NCBI GenBank assembly: GCA_038184435.1
Contig: CP116227.1
Span: 2,633,501 to 2,697,500 of the forward strand
Length of the DNA: 64,000 nt
DNA from: Nocardioides alkalitolerans
Lineage (GTDB): Bacteria; Actinomycetota; Actinomycetes; Propionibacteriales; Nocardioidaceae
Reading direction: 5' to 3'
This document shows positions 27,374-35,492 of this stretch, one piece after another. The position numbers and the translations under genes were made by a program. Under the pieces are notes generated by a model. The model did not search any database, was not told the origin of the DNA, and saw only the letters and a program-made list of their open reading frames with translations. Position 1 is the stretch's first letter, and every line of letters starts with the position of its first letter.

Positions 27374-27714
27374 GTGCCGCCTCCTCCTGTGGACCTCGCG
27401 GTCGACCTCCGGGTCGGCCAGGTGGACCAGCGTAGGCACGCACCGCGCCGTACGGCAGGGCGGAGGGGTGCCGAAGCACCGCCCCGCGGCTTGGCGGGTT
27501 GTGCCAACGCCCCTCCCCCTCCCCCGGGTCGCGGTGTGAGCCCGTCACTTTCCGCAGGCCGGGCACCACGACGCGGGGCGGTGCGTTGGCAGATGTAACG
27601 AAGCGAGTCGGCAACTGACGAAGAATCGCGCCTTTTACGGCCAACTTTGACGAAGCCCCGGTCACGGCCCGCGGGGTTCAATGCACTGAACGCACCAACG
27701 AACCTGGAGGCTGC
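27374..27714. promoter_or_regulatory. divergent control region coxD-like / hyuA-like
   Basis: 341 bp with no gene. Motifs: TTGGC (27491-27495) N7 GCCAA (27503-27507) inverted repeat containing CGTTGGCACA on the minus strand (27500-27509); CGTTGGCAGA (27584-27593); a degenerate AAAGTTGGCC on the minus strand (about 27639-27648); and TAACGAAG or TGACGAAG near 27596, 27616 and 27648. The right part is AT-rich for this genome. Probably a multi-site regulator-binding region. Confidence 0.6.
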
Positions 27715-29832
27715 ATGAGCGCCACGCGTCGCATCCGCATCGGCATCGACACCGGTGGGACCTTCACCGACGTCGTCGCCGTCGACGAGGAGACCGGCGA
27801 GCTCGTCACGACCAAGACGCCCTCGACCCCGGCGAACCCCGCCGACGGTTTCCTCAACGGCATCGACAAGGTCCTCGGCCTGCTCGGCCTCGAGGGCGAC
27901 GCCGTGACGGCCGTCAGCCACGGCACCACCGTGGCCACCAACAAGCTGCTCGAGGAGAAGGTCGAGAACCTCGGGTTCATCACGACCGAGGGCTACGGCC
28001 ACCTCCTCGAGATCGCCCGCCAGTCCGTCCCGGACGGCTACGGCAACTCGTACTTCTGGGTCAAGCCCGACCGCATCGTGCCGGTCGACCTGGTCCGCAC
28101 GGTCGGCGGCCGCCTCGCGGTCGACGGCTCCGAGGTGCGCCCGCTGGTCGAGGCCGACGTCGTCGCCGCGGCCCGCTACTTCCGCGCGCGGGGCGTCACG
28201 ACCATCGGTCTGTCGTTCCTCAACTCCTACGCGAACCCCGAGCACGAGGAGGCCGCGCTGGCCATCCTCCAGCGCGAGTACCCCGAGGCGGACTACTCGC
28301 TGTCCTCGCAGGTGCTGCGGGAGTACCGCGAGTACGAGCGCAGCGTCACCACGCTCGTCGACGCGGCGGTGAAGCCCAACATCCGGGCCTACGTCAACAA
28401 CATCACCGAGCGCCTCAACTCGTTCATCGCGGGCGCCGAGGGCTCCCAGGACGGCGCGGAGACCGAGCACCGCGAGGTGCCGTTCTACGTGATGAAGTCC
28501 AACGGCGGCGTGCTGTCGGCCGAGGAGGTCGTGCGCCAGCCGATCACCACGGTGCTCTCCGGCCCGGCGGCCGGCGCCCTGGGCGCCGCGGTCATCGCGC
28601 AGCGCGCGGGCTTCGACAGCGTCCTCACCTGCGACGGCGGCGGTACGTCGACGGACGTCACCGTCGTCATCGACGGCCACCCGGCGCTGACCACCGAGGG
28701 CACCGTCGGTCCGTACCCCAGCAAGATCCCCATGATCGACGTCGTCACGGTGGGTGCCGGCGGCGGCTCCATCGCGTGGATCAGCCCCGAGGGCATGCTC
28801 AAGGTCGGCCCCCAGTCGGCCGGCGCCGACCCGGGCCCGCTCTGCTACCGCAAGGGCGGCCAGGAGCCCACGATCACCGACGCCCACGTGCTGCTCGGCC
28901 GGATCCCTCCCCACCTGCTCGGTGGCGAGATCCCCCTCGACGTCGACGCCGCGCGCGCCGGCATCGAGGACATCGCGGGCAAGCTCGGCCTCGGCGTGGA
29001 GGAGGCCGCCGACGGCATCCTCGAGATCTCCGCCTGGAACCAGGCCAACGCACTGCGCCAGGTGACGGTGAAGCGGGGCCTCGACGCCCGCGACTTCCGC
29101 ATGGTCACGTTCGGCGGCTCGGGCTCGCTGCTGGCCTGCCGCCTCGTCGACATCCTCGGCCTCCAGGGCGTCATCGTGCCGCTCAACCCGGGCAACACCT
29201 CCGCCTACGGCCTGCTGACCGTCGACGTGCGCAACGACTACGTACGCACGGCGATCACGAAGCACGACGACCTCGACCGCGCGAAGGTCGCGGGCCTGCT
29301 CGAGGAGCTCGCCCGCGACGCCGACGAGGCCCTGGCCCGCGAGGGCTTCGAGCCCGCCGAGCGGCAGTTCCAGCGCACGGCCGACCTGCGCTACGTCGGC
29401 CAGGCCTTCGAGGTGCGGGTGCCTGTGCCGGACGGCCCGGTGGACGACAGCCTCGTCGAGGCCGTCGCCGACGCCTTCCACGCCGAGCACCACAAGCTCT
29501 ACGGCTACGACTTCCGCGGCGACGCCACCCAGCCCGTCGAGTGGGTCAACCTGCGCGTCTCCGGCATCGGCCCGATCCGCAAGCCCGAGCTGCGCGAGAT
29601 CGCGGACGGCACCGGCTCCGAGGGCGCCGTCACCGGCACCCGCCGCGTCTACTTCGACCAGTGGTACGACGCACCCGTCGTCGCCCGCGCCCAGCTCGGT
29701 GCCGGCGACGTCGTGACCGGCCCGGCGATCGTGGAGGAGTTCAGCTCCACCGTCCCGCTGCACCCCGGCTTCGTCGCCGAGGTCGACCGCTTCGGCAACC
29801 TCCTCATCACCCGCAAGGAGAACCTCTCGTGA
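27715..29832 (+). CDS. hydantoinase A / 5-oxoprolinase-type ATPase subunit
   Basis: 705 aa, HyuA family. N-terminal ATP-binding motif GIDTGGTFTDVV, then SHGTTVATNKLLE, and CDGGGTSTDV in the central actin-like fold. HyuA with HyuB makes ATP-dependent amide hydrolases or carboxylases (N-methylhydantoinase, 5-oxoprolinase, acetone carboxylase type). ATG at 27715 has GGAGG 5 nt upstream. It is coupled to the B subunit by GTGA overlap. Substrate unknown. In this island an oxo-pyrimidine, hydantoin or N-methylated ring is plausible. Confidence 0.92.
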   Translation: MSATRRIRIGIDTGGTFTDVVAVDEETGELVTTKTPSTPANPADGFLNGIDKVLGLLGLEGDAVTAVSHGTTVATNKLLEEKVENLGFITTEGYGHLLEIARQSVPDGYGNSYFWVKPDRIVPVDLVRTVGGRLAVDGSEVRPLVEADVVAAARYFRARGVTTIGLSFLNSYANPEHEEAALAILQREYPEADYSLSSQVLREYREYERSVTTLVDAAVKPNIRAYVNNITERLNSFIAGAEGSQDGAETEHREVPFYVMKSNGGVLSAEEVVRQPITTVLSGPAAGALGAAVIAQRAGFDSVLTCDGGGTSTDVTVVIDGHPALTTEGTVGPYPSKIPMIDVVTVGAGGGSIAWISPEGMLKVGPQSAGADPGPLCYRKGGQEPTITDAHVLLGRIPPHLLGGEIPLDVDAARAGIEDIAGKLGLGVEEAADGILEISAWNQANALRQVTVKRGLDARDFRMVTFGGSGSLLACRLVDILGLQGVIVPLNPGNTSAYGLLTVDVRNDYVRTAITKHDDLDRAKVAGLLEELARDADEALAREGFEPAERQFQRTADLRYVGQAFEVRVPVPDGPVDDSLVEAVADAFHAEHHKLYGYDFRGDATQPVEWVNLRVSGIGPIRKPELREIADGTGSEGAVTGTRRVYFDQWYDAPVVARAQLGAGDVVTGPAIVEEFSSTVPLHPGFVAEVDRFGNLLITRKENLS

Positions 29833-31814
29833 CCAGCGACGTCCTCAGCAACCCCGAGACCGACACCGCGACCGTGGTGGGCGTGCGCGCCCCGGGCGGC
29901 GACGCGCCGTACCGGCTCACCGACGGCGTCGACGTCGACCCCGTCGTCGTCGAGATCGTCGAGGGCTACCTGGCCTCCGTCGAGCAGGAGGTCGAGACCT
30001 CCATCGGCCGCACCAGCCGGTCGCCGATGATCCGCGACGCCCACGACTACCGCGCGGGCATCCACGACAAGCACGCCCGCAAGCTGACGGGCCGGTCCTA
30101 CTCGGCGCTCGTGCAGCCGGTCATCCGCGACTACCCGGTCGAGACGATGAAGCCGGGCGACGTCTTCTTCCACAACGACGTCTACATGTCGGAGGGCGGC
30201 ATCGGCCACCTGCCCGACCTGTGCATCACGGCGCCCGTCTTCCACGACTCGGGCGACGGTCCCGAGGTCGTCGCGTTCGTGCAGGCCTTCGGCCACCACG
30301 ACGACATCGGCGGCTCGGTGCCCGGCTCGATGCCGAGCACCGCGACGAGCGTGTTCGAGGAGGGCCTCATGGTCCCCCCGATCAAGCTCTGGGACGGCGG
30401 CGTGCCCAACGAGGCGGCGCTCAAGATCATGACGCGCAACTCCCGCATGCCCGACTCGCTGGCCGCGGACCTCGACGCCGAGTGCTCGGCGTGCCTGCTC
30501 GGCGCCCGTCGCCTGACGGACCTGTTCGAGCGCTACGGCCGCGACCAGGTGTTCGCCGCGTTCGACGCGATCCTCGACAAGACCACGCAGACGTTCCGCC
30601 GCGAGATCCTCTCCAAGATCCCGACGGGCACGTTCGTGTGGGAGGACTACGCGGAGCAGGACGGCGTCGACGACCCGCGCCTGCACACGCAGCGCATCAC
30701 GCTGACGAAGGAGGAGACGGGCGGTCCCGACAACGGCCCCCGCCTCATCATCGACTTCACCGGCACGGCGCCGCAGGCCAAGGGTCCGATCAACCACTGC
30801 GGCGACTACGCCGACGGCTCGTTCCTCAAGAAGTGGATCGCGCCCATCCTCCGCAACCTCGCGGACACCCCGGAGCGGATGGCGGAGCTCGACGTCAACG
30901 AGGGCATCACGCCCCTCATCGAGATGCGCTTCCCGCCGAAGGGCACGCTCCTGACGCCCGAGTTCCCGGCGCCGACGAACGCCCGCACCTTCGTCATCCT
31001 GCGCCTGCTCGGCGTGCTCGCCGGCGTGGTCGCGAAGGCCGTCGACGGCAAGATGCCCGCCGACCAGGAGACCATCCGCTACACGGGTGTCTACGGCAAC
31101 GACCTCGAGGGCAACCCCTACCTCATGCGTGAGGTGCTCGGCGGCGGCTCGGGCGGTCGCTACTACGCCGACGGCGAGGACACGATCCACGTCGTGCCCG
31201 ACTCGCGGAACCTGCCGACCGAGTTCACGGAGTCGCGCTTCCCGTTCCGCGTCGAGAGCCTCGGCCTCGCGCTCGACTCGGGCGGTGCGGGCCAGTTCCG
31301 CGGCGGCCTGGGCTACGAGAAGCAGATCCGCATGCTCGCGGACGCGCACTTCATGTCCATCGCGGACCGCTCGATCCTGTCGTGCTGGGGCGTCAAGGGC
31401 GGCAAGGCCGGCCAGCCGTTCCGCGTGACGATCGACCCGGACGGCCCGAACGAGCGGGAGGTCGACGCCCTCGTCGACGCCGTCGAGGTGAAGGCCGGCG
31501 AGGTCATCCGCATCCGCACCACGGGTGGCGGCGGCTGGGGTGACCCGCTCGACCGCGACCCGGCCCACGTGGCGCGCGACGTGTGGTGGCGCAAGGTGTC
31601 CGTCGCGGCCGCCGAGGCCGACTACGGCGTCGTCTTCGCCGGCGAGGTGGACCCCGACGGCGTGGCGGCCCCCGAGGTCGACGTCGACGCGACCACCGCG
31701 CTGCGGGAGAAGCTGCGCTCGGAGCGCGACGCCGACGCGCCGTTCTTCGACCGCGGTCCCGGCTACGCCCGGTTGTCCGGCGGGGCCACGAGCTCGCCGT
31801 ACGACTACGTCTGA
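29829..31814 (+). CDS. hydantoinase B / oxoprolinase-type subunit
   Basis: 661 aa, HyuB family. FFHNDVYMSEGGIGHLPDL carries the conserved Asn-Asp and His-Leu-Pro-Asp metal-site region. FGHHDDIGGSVPGSMP, FTGTAPQAKGPINH and SGGAGQFRGGLGYEKQ are family blocks. It is longer than many HyuB proteins (often below 600 aa); the C-terminal about 80 residues after TTGGGGWGDPLDRDP add a helical extension ending SSPYDYV. GTG at 29829 overlaps hyuA. Partner of HyuA in an ATP-dependent ring opening or carboxylation. Confidence 0.92.
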   Translation: MTSDVLSNPETDTATVVGVRAPGGDAPYRLTDGVDVDPVVVEIVEGYLASVEQEVETSIGRTSRSPMIRDAHDYRAGIHDKHARKLTGRSYSALVQPVIRDYPVETMKPGDVFFHNDVYMSEGGIGHLPDLCITAPVFHDSGDGPEVVAFVQAFGHHDDIGGSVPGSMPSTATSVFEEGLMVPPIKLWDGGVPNEAALKIMTRNSRMPDSLAADLDAECSACLLGARRLTDLFERYGRDQVFAAFDAILDKTTQTFRREILSKIPTGTFVWEDYAEQDGVDDPRLHTQRITLTKEETGGPDNGPRLIIDFTGTAPQAKGPINHCGDYADGSFLKKWIAPILRNLADTPERMAELDVNEGITPLIEMRFPPKGTLLTPEFPAPTNARTFVILRLLGVLAGVVAKAVDGKMPADQETIRYTGVYGNDLEGNPYLMREVLGGGSGGRYYADGEDTIHVVPDSRNLPTEFTESRFPFRVESLGLALDSGGAGQFRGGLGYEKQIRMLADAHFMSIADRSILSCWGVKGGKAGQPFRVTIDPDGPNEREVDALVDAVEVKAGEVIRIRTTGGGGWGDPLDRDPAHVARDVWWRKVSVAAAEADYGVVFAGEVDPDGVAAPEVDVDATTALREKLRSERDADAPFFDRGPGYARLSGGATSSPYDYV

Positions 31815-31818
31815 GCCG

Positions 31819-32697
31819 ATGACCGACCCCCGCCCCACCCTGCGCGTGGCGGTCACCGGCGCGTCCGGCAAGACCGGAGCCACCGTCGTGGCCGGCCTCC
31901 TCGAGGCCGGCCACGAGCCGGTGGCCCTGGTCCGTCGGCCCGAGGCCGCGGCGTCCCTGCGCGAGCAGGGCGCCGCGGCCCGCGTCGTCGACCTGGAGGC
32001 CGGTCCCGACGCGATCGCCGCCGCCCTCGCCGACGTCGACGCGGTGCACCACGTGCCGCCCAACATGCACCCGGCCGAGGACGCCCTCACCGCCGACGTC
32101 GTGGCCGCCACCGAGCGCGCCGGCGTCCGCCGCTTCGTCTTCCACTCGGTCCTGCAGCCCCACGTGCCGGCCATGCCGCACCACCTGCGCAAGGCGACCT
32201 CCGAGCTCACCGTGCGCTCCAGCTCCCTGGCCTGGACCGTGCTGCAGCCCGCCAGCTACGCCCAGAACGTGCTCCCCTTCTGGGACGCCGCGGTCGCCGG
32301 CGGCACCTACCGGGTCCCGTACGACGTCGCCCAGCCCTTCACGCCGGTCGACCTGGCCGACGTGGCGGGCGCCGTGGTGGCGGTCCTCGAGGACCCGGCC
32401 ACCACGTACGGCACCTTCGAGCTCGCCGGCCCCGAGGTGCTGACCAGCGCCGACCTGGCCGCGGTGATCGCCGAGCTGTCCGGCCGGCCCGTGGTGGCCG
32501 AGCGGCAGCCGGTCGCCGACTGGCGCGCCGCCGTCGACCCCGACGGCACCCGCCCGGACGTCGACGACCTCGTCGCGATGTTCGACCACTACGACGCCCA
32601 CGGGCTCGTCGGCAGCCCGCTCGCGCTCGGCGTCCTGCTGGGGCGCACCCCCACCACGGTCCGCGACGCGCTCCGCCGCGACCTCGGCCTGGCCTGA
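31819..32697 (+). CDS. NmrA-like NAD(P)-binding protein
   Basis: 292 aa atypical short-chain-dehydrogenase fold. The glycine motif VTGASGKTGATV lies at residues 11-22, with LVRRPEAA after the second strand and QPFTPVDLADVAGAVVAVLED in the substrate half. No Tyr-x3-Lys active site is evident, so it may be a redox sensor or use another mechanism. It starts 4 bp after hyuB and ends just before a strong hairpin, so it closes the hydantoinase-type operon. Confidence 0.8.
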   Translation: MTDPRPTLRVAVTGASGKTGATVVAGLLEAGHEPVALVRRPEAAASLREQGAAARVVDLEAGPDAIAAALADVDAVHHVPPNMHPAEDALTADVVAATERAGVRRFVFHSVLQPHVPAMPHHLRKATSELTVRSSSLAWTVLQPASYAQNVLPFWDAAVAGGTYRVPYDVAQPFTPVDLADVAGAVVAVLEDPATTYGTFELAGPEVLTSADLAAVIAELSGRPVVAERQPVADWRAAVDPDGTRPDVDDLVAMFDHYDAHGLVGSPLALGVLLGRTPTTVRDALRRDLGLA

Positions 32698-32698
32698 G

Positions 32699-32731
32699 GC
32701 GGTCGGGCCCGACCCGCTCGGGCCCGACCGC
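32699..32731 (+). terminator. hairpin terminator after NmrA-like gene
   Basis: Perfect 12-bp repeat GCGGTCGGGCCC (32699-32710) / GGGCCCGACCGC (32720-32731) beginning 1 bp after the stop. No T-run, as is common in high-GC actinobacteria. Confidence 0.7.
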
Positions 32732-32870
32732 GCTCCGCCCGCCACCCGGACAGCAACGTCTGCCAACGACGGCGGCCCACCTCGGGCATCCCTCGCCGTA
32801 CCCCCGCGCTCCCGCCGCGCCTAGATTCGACGCAGACGGCGAGAGCCAGATCACACGGATGGAGAACCAC
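32732..32870 (+). promoter_or_regulatory. promoter region of carbamate kinase / ring-opening amidohydrolase operon
   Basis: TCTGCCAACG (32759-32768, minus-strand CGTTGGCAGA, identical to the site at 27584) lies about 54 bp upstream of a TAGATT -10-like element (32822-32827). The ribosome site GGAG sits at 32861-32864. Confidence 0.5.
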
Positions 32871-33869
32871 GTGCGCGCGCTCATCGCACTCGGCGGCAAC
32901 GCCATGACAGCACCGGACGGCTCGGCCACGGTGGAGGCCCAGCGGGAGGCCATCAGCACGGCCGCCGCGCGGATCGCCGAGCTCGTCGCCACCGGCACCG
33001 ACGTCGTGGTCACCCACGGCAACGGCCCCCAGGTCGGCAACCTGCTGGTGAAGAACGAGCTGACCGCCCACGTCGTCCCGATGGTCCCGCTCGACTGGTG
33101 CGGCGCCCAGACCCAGGGCACCCTCGGCTACACGCTGACGACCTGCCTGGATGCCGCGCTCGCCGCGGAGGGCATCGACCGCCGCGCCGCGGCCCTCGTC
33201 ACCCGCACCGTCGTCGACGCCGACGACCCCGACTTCCTGCAGCCCAGCAAGCCGGTCGGCCGCTTCCTGCCCGAGGCCGAGGCGCAGCGCTTCGTCGCCG
33301 AGGGCCAGAACTGGCAGGACCGCGGCGAGAAGGGCTGGCGCCGCGTCGTGCCGTCGCCGCAGCCCCGCGAGATCGTCGACGCCCCCGCGGTGCTGGCGCT
33401 GGTGGAGTCCGGCTTCGTCGTGGTCGCCGCCGGCGGCGGCGGGATCCCGGTCGTGCGCGGCGAGGGTGGCGCGCTCACCGGCGTCGAGGCCGTCATCGAC
33501 AAGGACCTCGGGGCAGCGCTGCTGGGCCGGCTCGTCCACGCCGACGTGCTCGTCATCGCCACCGACGTCGACAACGCCGTCATCGGCTGGGGCACCCCCG
33601 ACGCCCGCCCGCTCGGCCGCGTGACCGTGGACGAGATGCGGACCATCGCCGCCGAGGGTCACTTCGCGTCCGGCAGCATGGGTCCCAAGGTCGAGGCCGC
33701 GCTCCGGTTCGCCGAGCAGGGCGGCTGCTCGATCATCACGTCGCTCGACCGCATCCGTGACGCCGTCGCCGCCGTCGCGGAGCACGTCCAGGGGACCGGC
33801 GGCACCGGGGACGGCGCCGACCTGGTCGGCACCGTCATCGTGCCGGAGCCGGCTCCCGCCACCGTCTGA
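32871..33869 (+). CDS. carbamate kinase
   Basis: 332 aa. Family motifs: ALGGNAM at the N-terminus, VVTHGNGPQVGNL, AAGGGGIPVV, VIDKDLGAALL and the late FASGSMGPKVEAAL. It transfers phosphate between carbamoyl phosphate and ADP, giving ATP, ammonia and CO2 in the catabolic direction. GTG at 32871 is chosen because GGAGAACCAC precedes it; the ATG at 32859 overlaps that ribosome site. No arcA or arcB (arginine deiminase path) is near, so carbamoyl phosphate must come from another source, most simply the FdrA/DUF1116/DUF2877 set. 58 bp before the ring-opening amidohydrolase. Confidence 0.95.
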   Translation: MRALIALGGNAMTAPDGSATVEAQREAISTAAARIAELVATGTDVVVTHGNGPQVGNLLVKNELTAHVVPMVPLDWCGAQTQGTLGYTLTTCLDAALAAEGIDRRAAALVTRTVVDADDPDFLQPSKPVGRFLPEAEAQRFVAEGQNWQDRGEKGWRRVVPSPQPREIVDAPAVLALVESGFVVVAAGGGGIPVVRGEGGALTGVEAVIDKDLGAALLGRLVHADVLVIATDVDNAVIGWGTPDARPLGRVTVDEMRTIAAEGHFASGSMGPKVEAALRFAEQGGCSIITSLDRIRDAVAAVAEHVQGTGGTGDGADLVGTVIVPEPAPATV

Positions 33870-33927
33870 CCCGCACCGATCCCCGGCCGCGACGCGGCCG
33901 GGGCCACCGAAGAGAGAGGTAACCGTC

Positions 33928-35061
33928 GTGCCCGACGCCATCGAGGTCCGCAAGGTCCCCATCAAGAACGTCTCGGACGCATCCGGACTCGCCGAGCTGA
34001 TCGACGCCGGCATCATCGAGGCCGACCGCGTCATCGCCGTCATCGGCAAGACCGAGGGCAACGGCGGCGTGAACGACTACACCCGCATCATCGCCGACCG
34101 CGCGTTCCGCGAGGTGCTCCTCGCGAAGGGCTCGCGCCCCGAGTCCGAGGTCAAGCAGGTCCCGATCGTGTGGTCCGGCGGCACGGACGGCGTCATCTCG
34201 CCCCACGCCACCATCTTCGCGACCGTGCCCGAGGACAAGGTCGAGAAGACCGACGACCTCCGCCTGACGGTCGGCTTCGCCATGAGTGAGGAGCTGCTGC
34301 CCGAGGACATCGGCCGCGTCACGATGGTCGACAAGGTCGCCGCCGGCGTGCGCGTCGCCATGGAGCGCGCAGGCATCACTGACCCGGCCGACGTGCACTA
34401 CGTGCAGACCAAGACGCCGCTGCTCACCATCCACACCATCCGCGACGCCAAGAGCCGCGGCAAGACGGTCTGGACCGAGCACACCCACGAGTCGATGGAC
34501 CTGTCCAACGGCTGCACCGCGCTCGGCATCGCCGTCGCGCTCGGCGAGATCGAGCAGCCGACCGACGCCGACGTCATGCACAACCGCGACCTGTACTCCT
34601 CGGTCGCGTCGTGCTCCTCGGGCGTCGAGCTCGACCAGGCGCAGATCGTCGTCGTGGGCAACGCCCGCGGTGTCGGCGGCCGCTACCGCATCGGCCACTC
34701 GGTCATGAACGACGCCCTCGACACCGACGGCATCTGGGCCGCCATCAAGGACGCCGGTCTCGACCTGCCGGAGCGCCCGCACACCTCCGACCTCGGCGGC
34801 CGCCTCGTCAACGTGTTCCTCAAGTGCGAGGTTTCGCAGGACGGCGAGGTCCGCGGACGCCGCAACGCCATGCTCGACGACTCCGACGTGCACTGGCACC
34901 GCCAGATCAAGAGCGCCGTCGGCGGTGTGACCGCCTCGGTCACCGGCGACCCGGCCGTGTTCGTCTCCGTGTCGGCGGCCCACCAGGGCCCCGACGGCGG
35001 CGGTCCCGTCGCGGCGATCGTGGACCTGGGCGAGAACCCCACGGGCTACCCCGCTCCCTGA
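33928..35061 (+). CDS. ring-opening amidohydrolase (barbiturase / cyanuric acid amidohydrolase family)
   Basis: 377 aa, the family's usual size, with a three-repeat Toblerone-type fold. Candidate Ser-Lys pairs: Lys41 (VIGKTEGNGG) and Ser83 (VWSGGTDG); Lys162 (QTKTP) and Ser230/231 (ASCSSGVE); Lys299 (FLKCE) and Ser347/349 in VSVSAAHQGPDGGGPVA. GTG at 33928 follows AGAGAGG. The family hydrolyses barbiturate to ureidomalonate or cyanuric acid to carboxybiuret. The uracil-type permease, molybdenum hydroxylase and absence of biuret or allophanate hydrolases favour barbiturase. Assignment between the two is inference. Confidence 0.9.
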   Translation: MPDAIEVRKVPIKNVSDASGLAELIDAGIIEADRVIAVIGKTEGNGGVNDYTRIIADRAFREVLLAKGSRPESEVKQVPIVWSGGTDGVISPHATIFATVPEDKVEKTDDLRLTVGFAMSEELLPEDIGRVTMVDKVAAGVRVAMERAGITDPADVHYVQTKTPLLTIHTIRDAKSRGKTVWTEHTHESMDLSNGCTALGIAVALGEIEQPTDADVMHNRDLYSSVASCSSGVELDQAQIVVVGNARGVGGRYRIGHSVMNDALDTDGIWAAIKDAGLDLPERPHTSDLGGRLVNVFLKCEVSQDGEVRGRRNAMLDDSDVHWHRQIKSAVGGVTASVTGDPAVFVSVSAAHQGPDGGGPVAAIVDLGENPTGYPAP

Positions 35062-35143
35062 TCCACCGCACCACCGCGCAGCCACCCGTCGGATCCGCCC
35101 GGCGGGTGGTTGCGTCGTCTCCGGGAGGACCCACCGGGTGCAG

Positions 35144-35187
35144 CACGCGGCCTCCCGCCTGGGGCTTACCCGGCGGGAGGCCGCGTG
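35144..35187 (+). terminator. strong hairpin terminator after the ring-opening amidohydrolase
   Basis: Perfect 16-bp arms CACGCGGCCTCCCGCC (35144-35159) and GGCGGGAGGCCGCGTG (35172-35187), 12-base loop, followed by ATCTTGCTC. Located 83 bp past the stop. Confidence 0.8.
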
Positions 35188-35492
35188 ATCTTGCTCGCCG
35201 GCCCGTCAGCCGCCTCTCGGCGAACGGCCGCTCGTAGCGGCAAATGGTGAGGCCCGGGGGCATGATCTCGGACCGACGCACCCTGACCAACGAGCGACGT
35301 CGCTCGACAATTCCCGTCGTACGACGTTGTTCTGGGTGCTTTCAGATGGCCATCGGGAGGTGGTGCGGTGCCCCCGGCGCGGTCCCCGACGCCCGCCCGC
35401 CGGCGGGGACGCGAACTGTGCAGCCGGGACAGGCCCCGCGCGATCCGGGCCACCCCGACCGCACATTTCCGACCCGCCCGGCACCGCGCCCG
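35188..35492. other. 305-bp gap with two perfect palindromes and a repeat
   Basis: No gene is supported. It contains CGAGCGACGTCGCTCG (35291-35306, 16-bp palindrome), CGTCGTACGACG (35315-35326, 12-bp palindrome) and the 49-bp palindrome copy D (35417-35465), before the 3' end of the converging gene. Confidence 0.6.
35417..35465 (+). repeat. 49-bp imperfect palindrome, copy D
   Basis: TGTGCAGCCGGGACA (35417-35431) to CACCCCGACCGCACA (35451-35465). The left arm differs from copies B and C at one base; GCGAAC precedes it as in copy B. Confidence 0.7.

Noticed and set aside
33928..35061. Cyanuric acid hydrolase in an s-triazine pathway
   Set aside because: No biuret hydrolase, allophanate hydrolase or triazine hydrolase in the window; family allows both, so kept as an alternative only.
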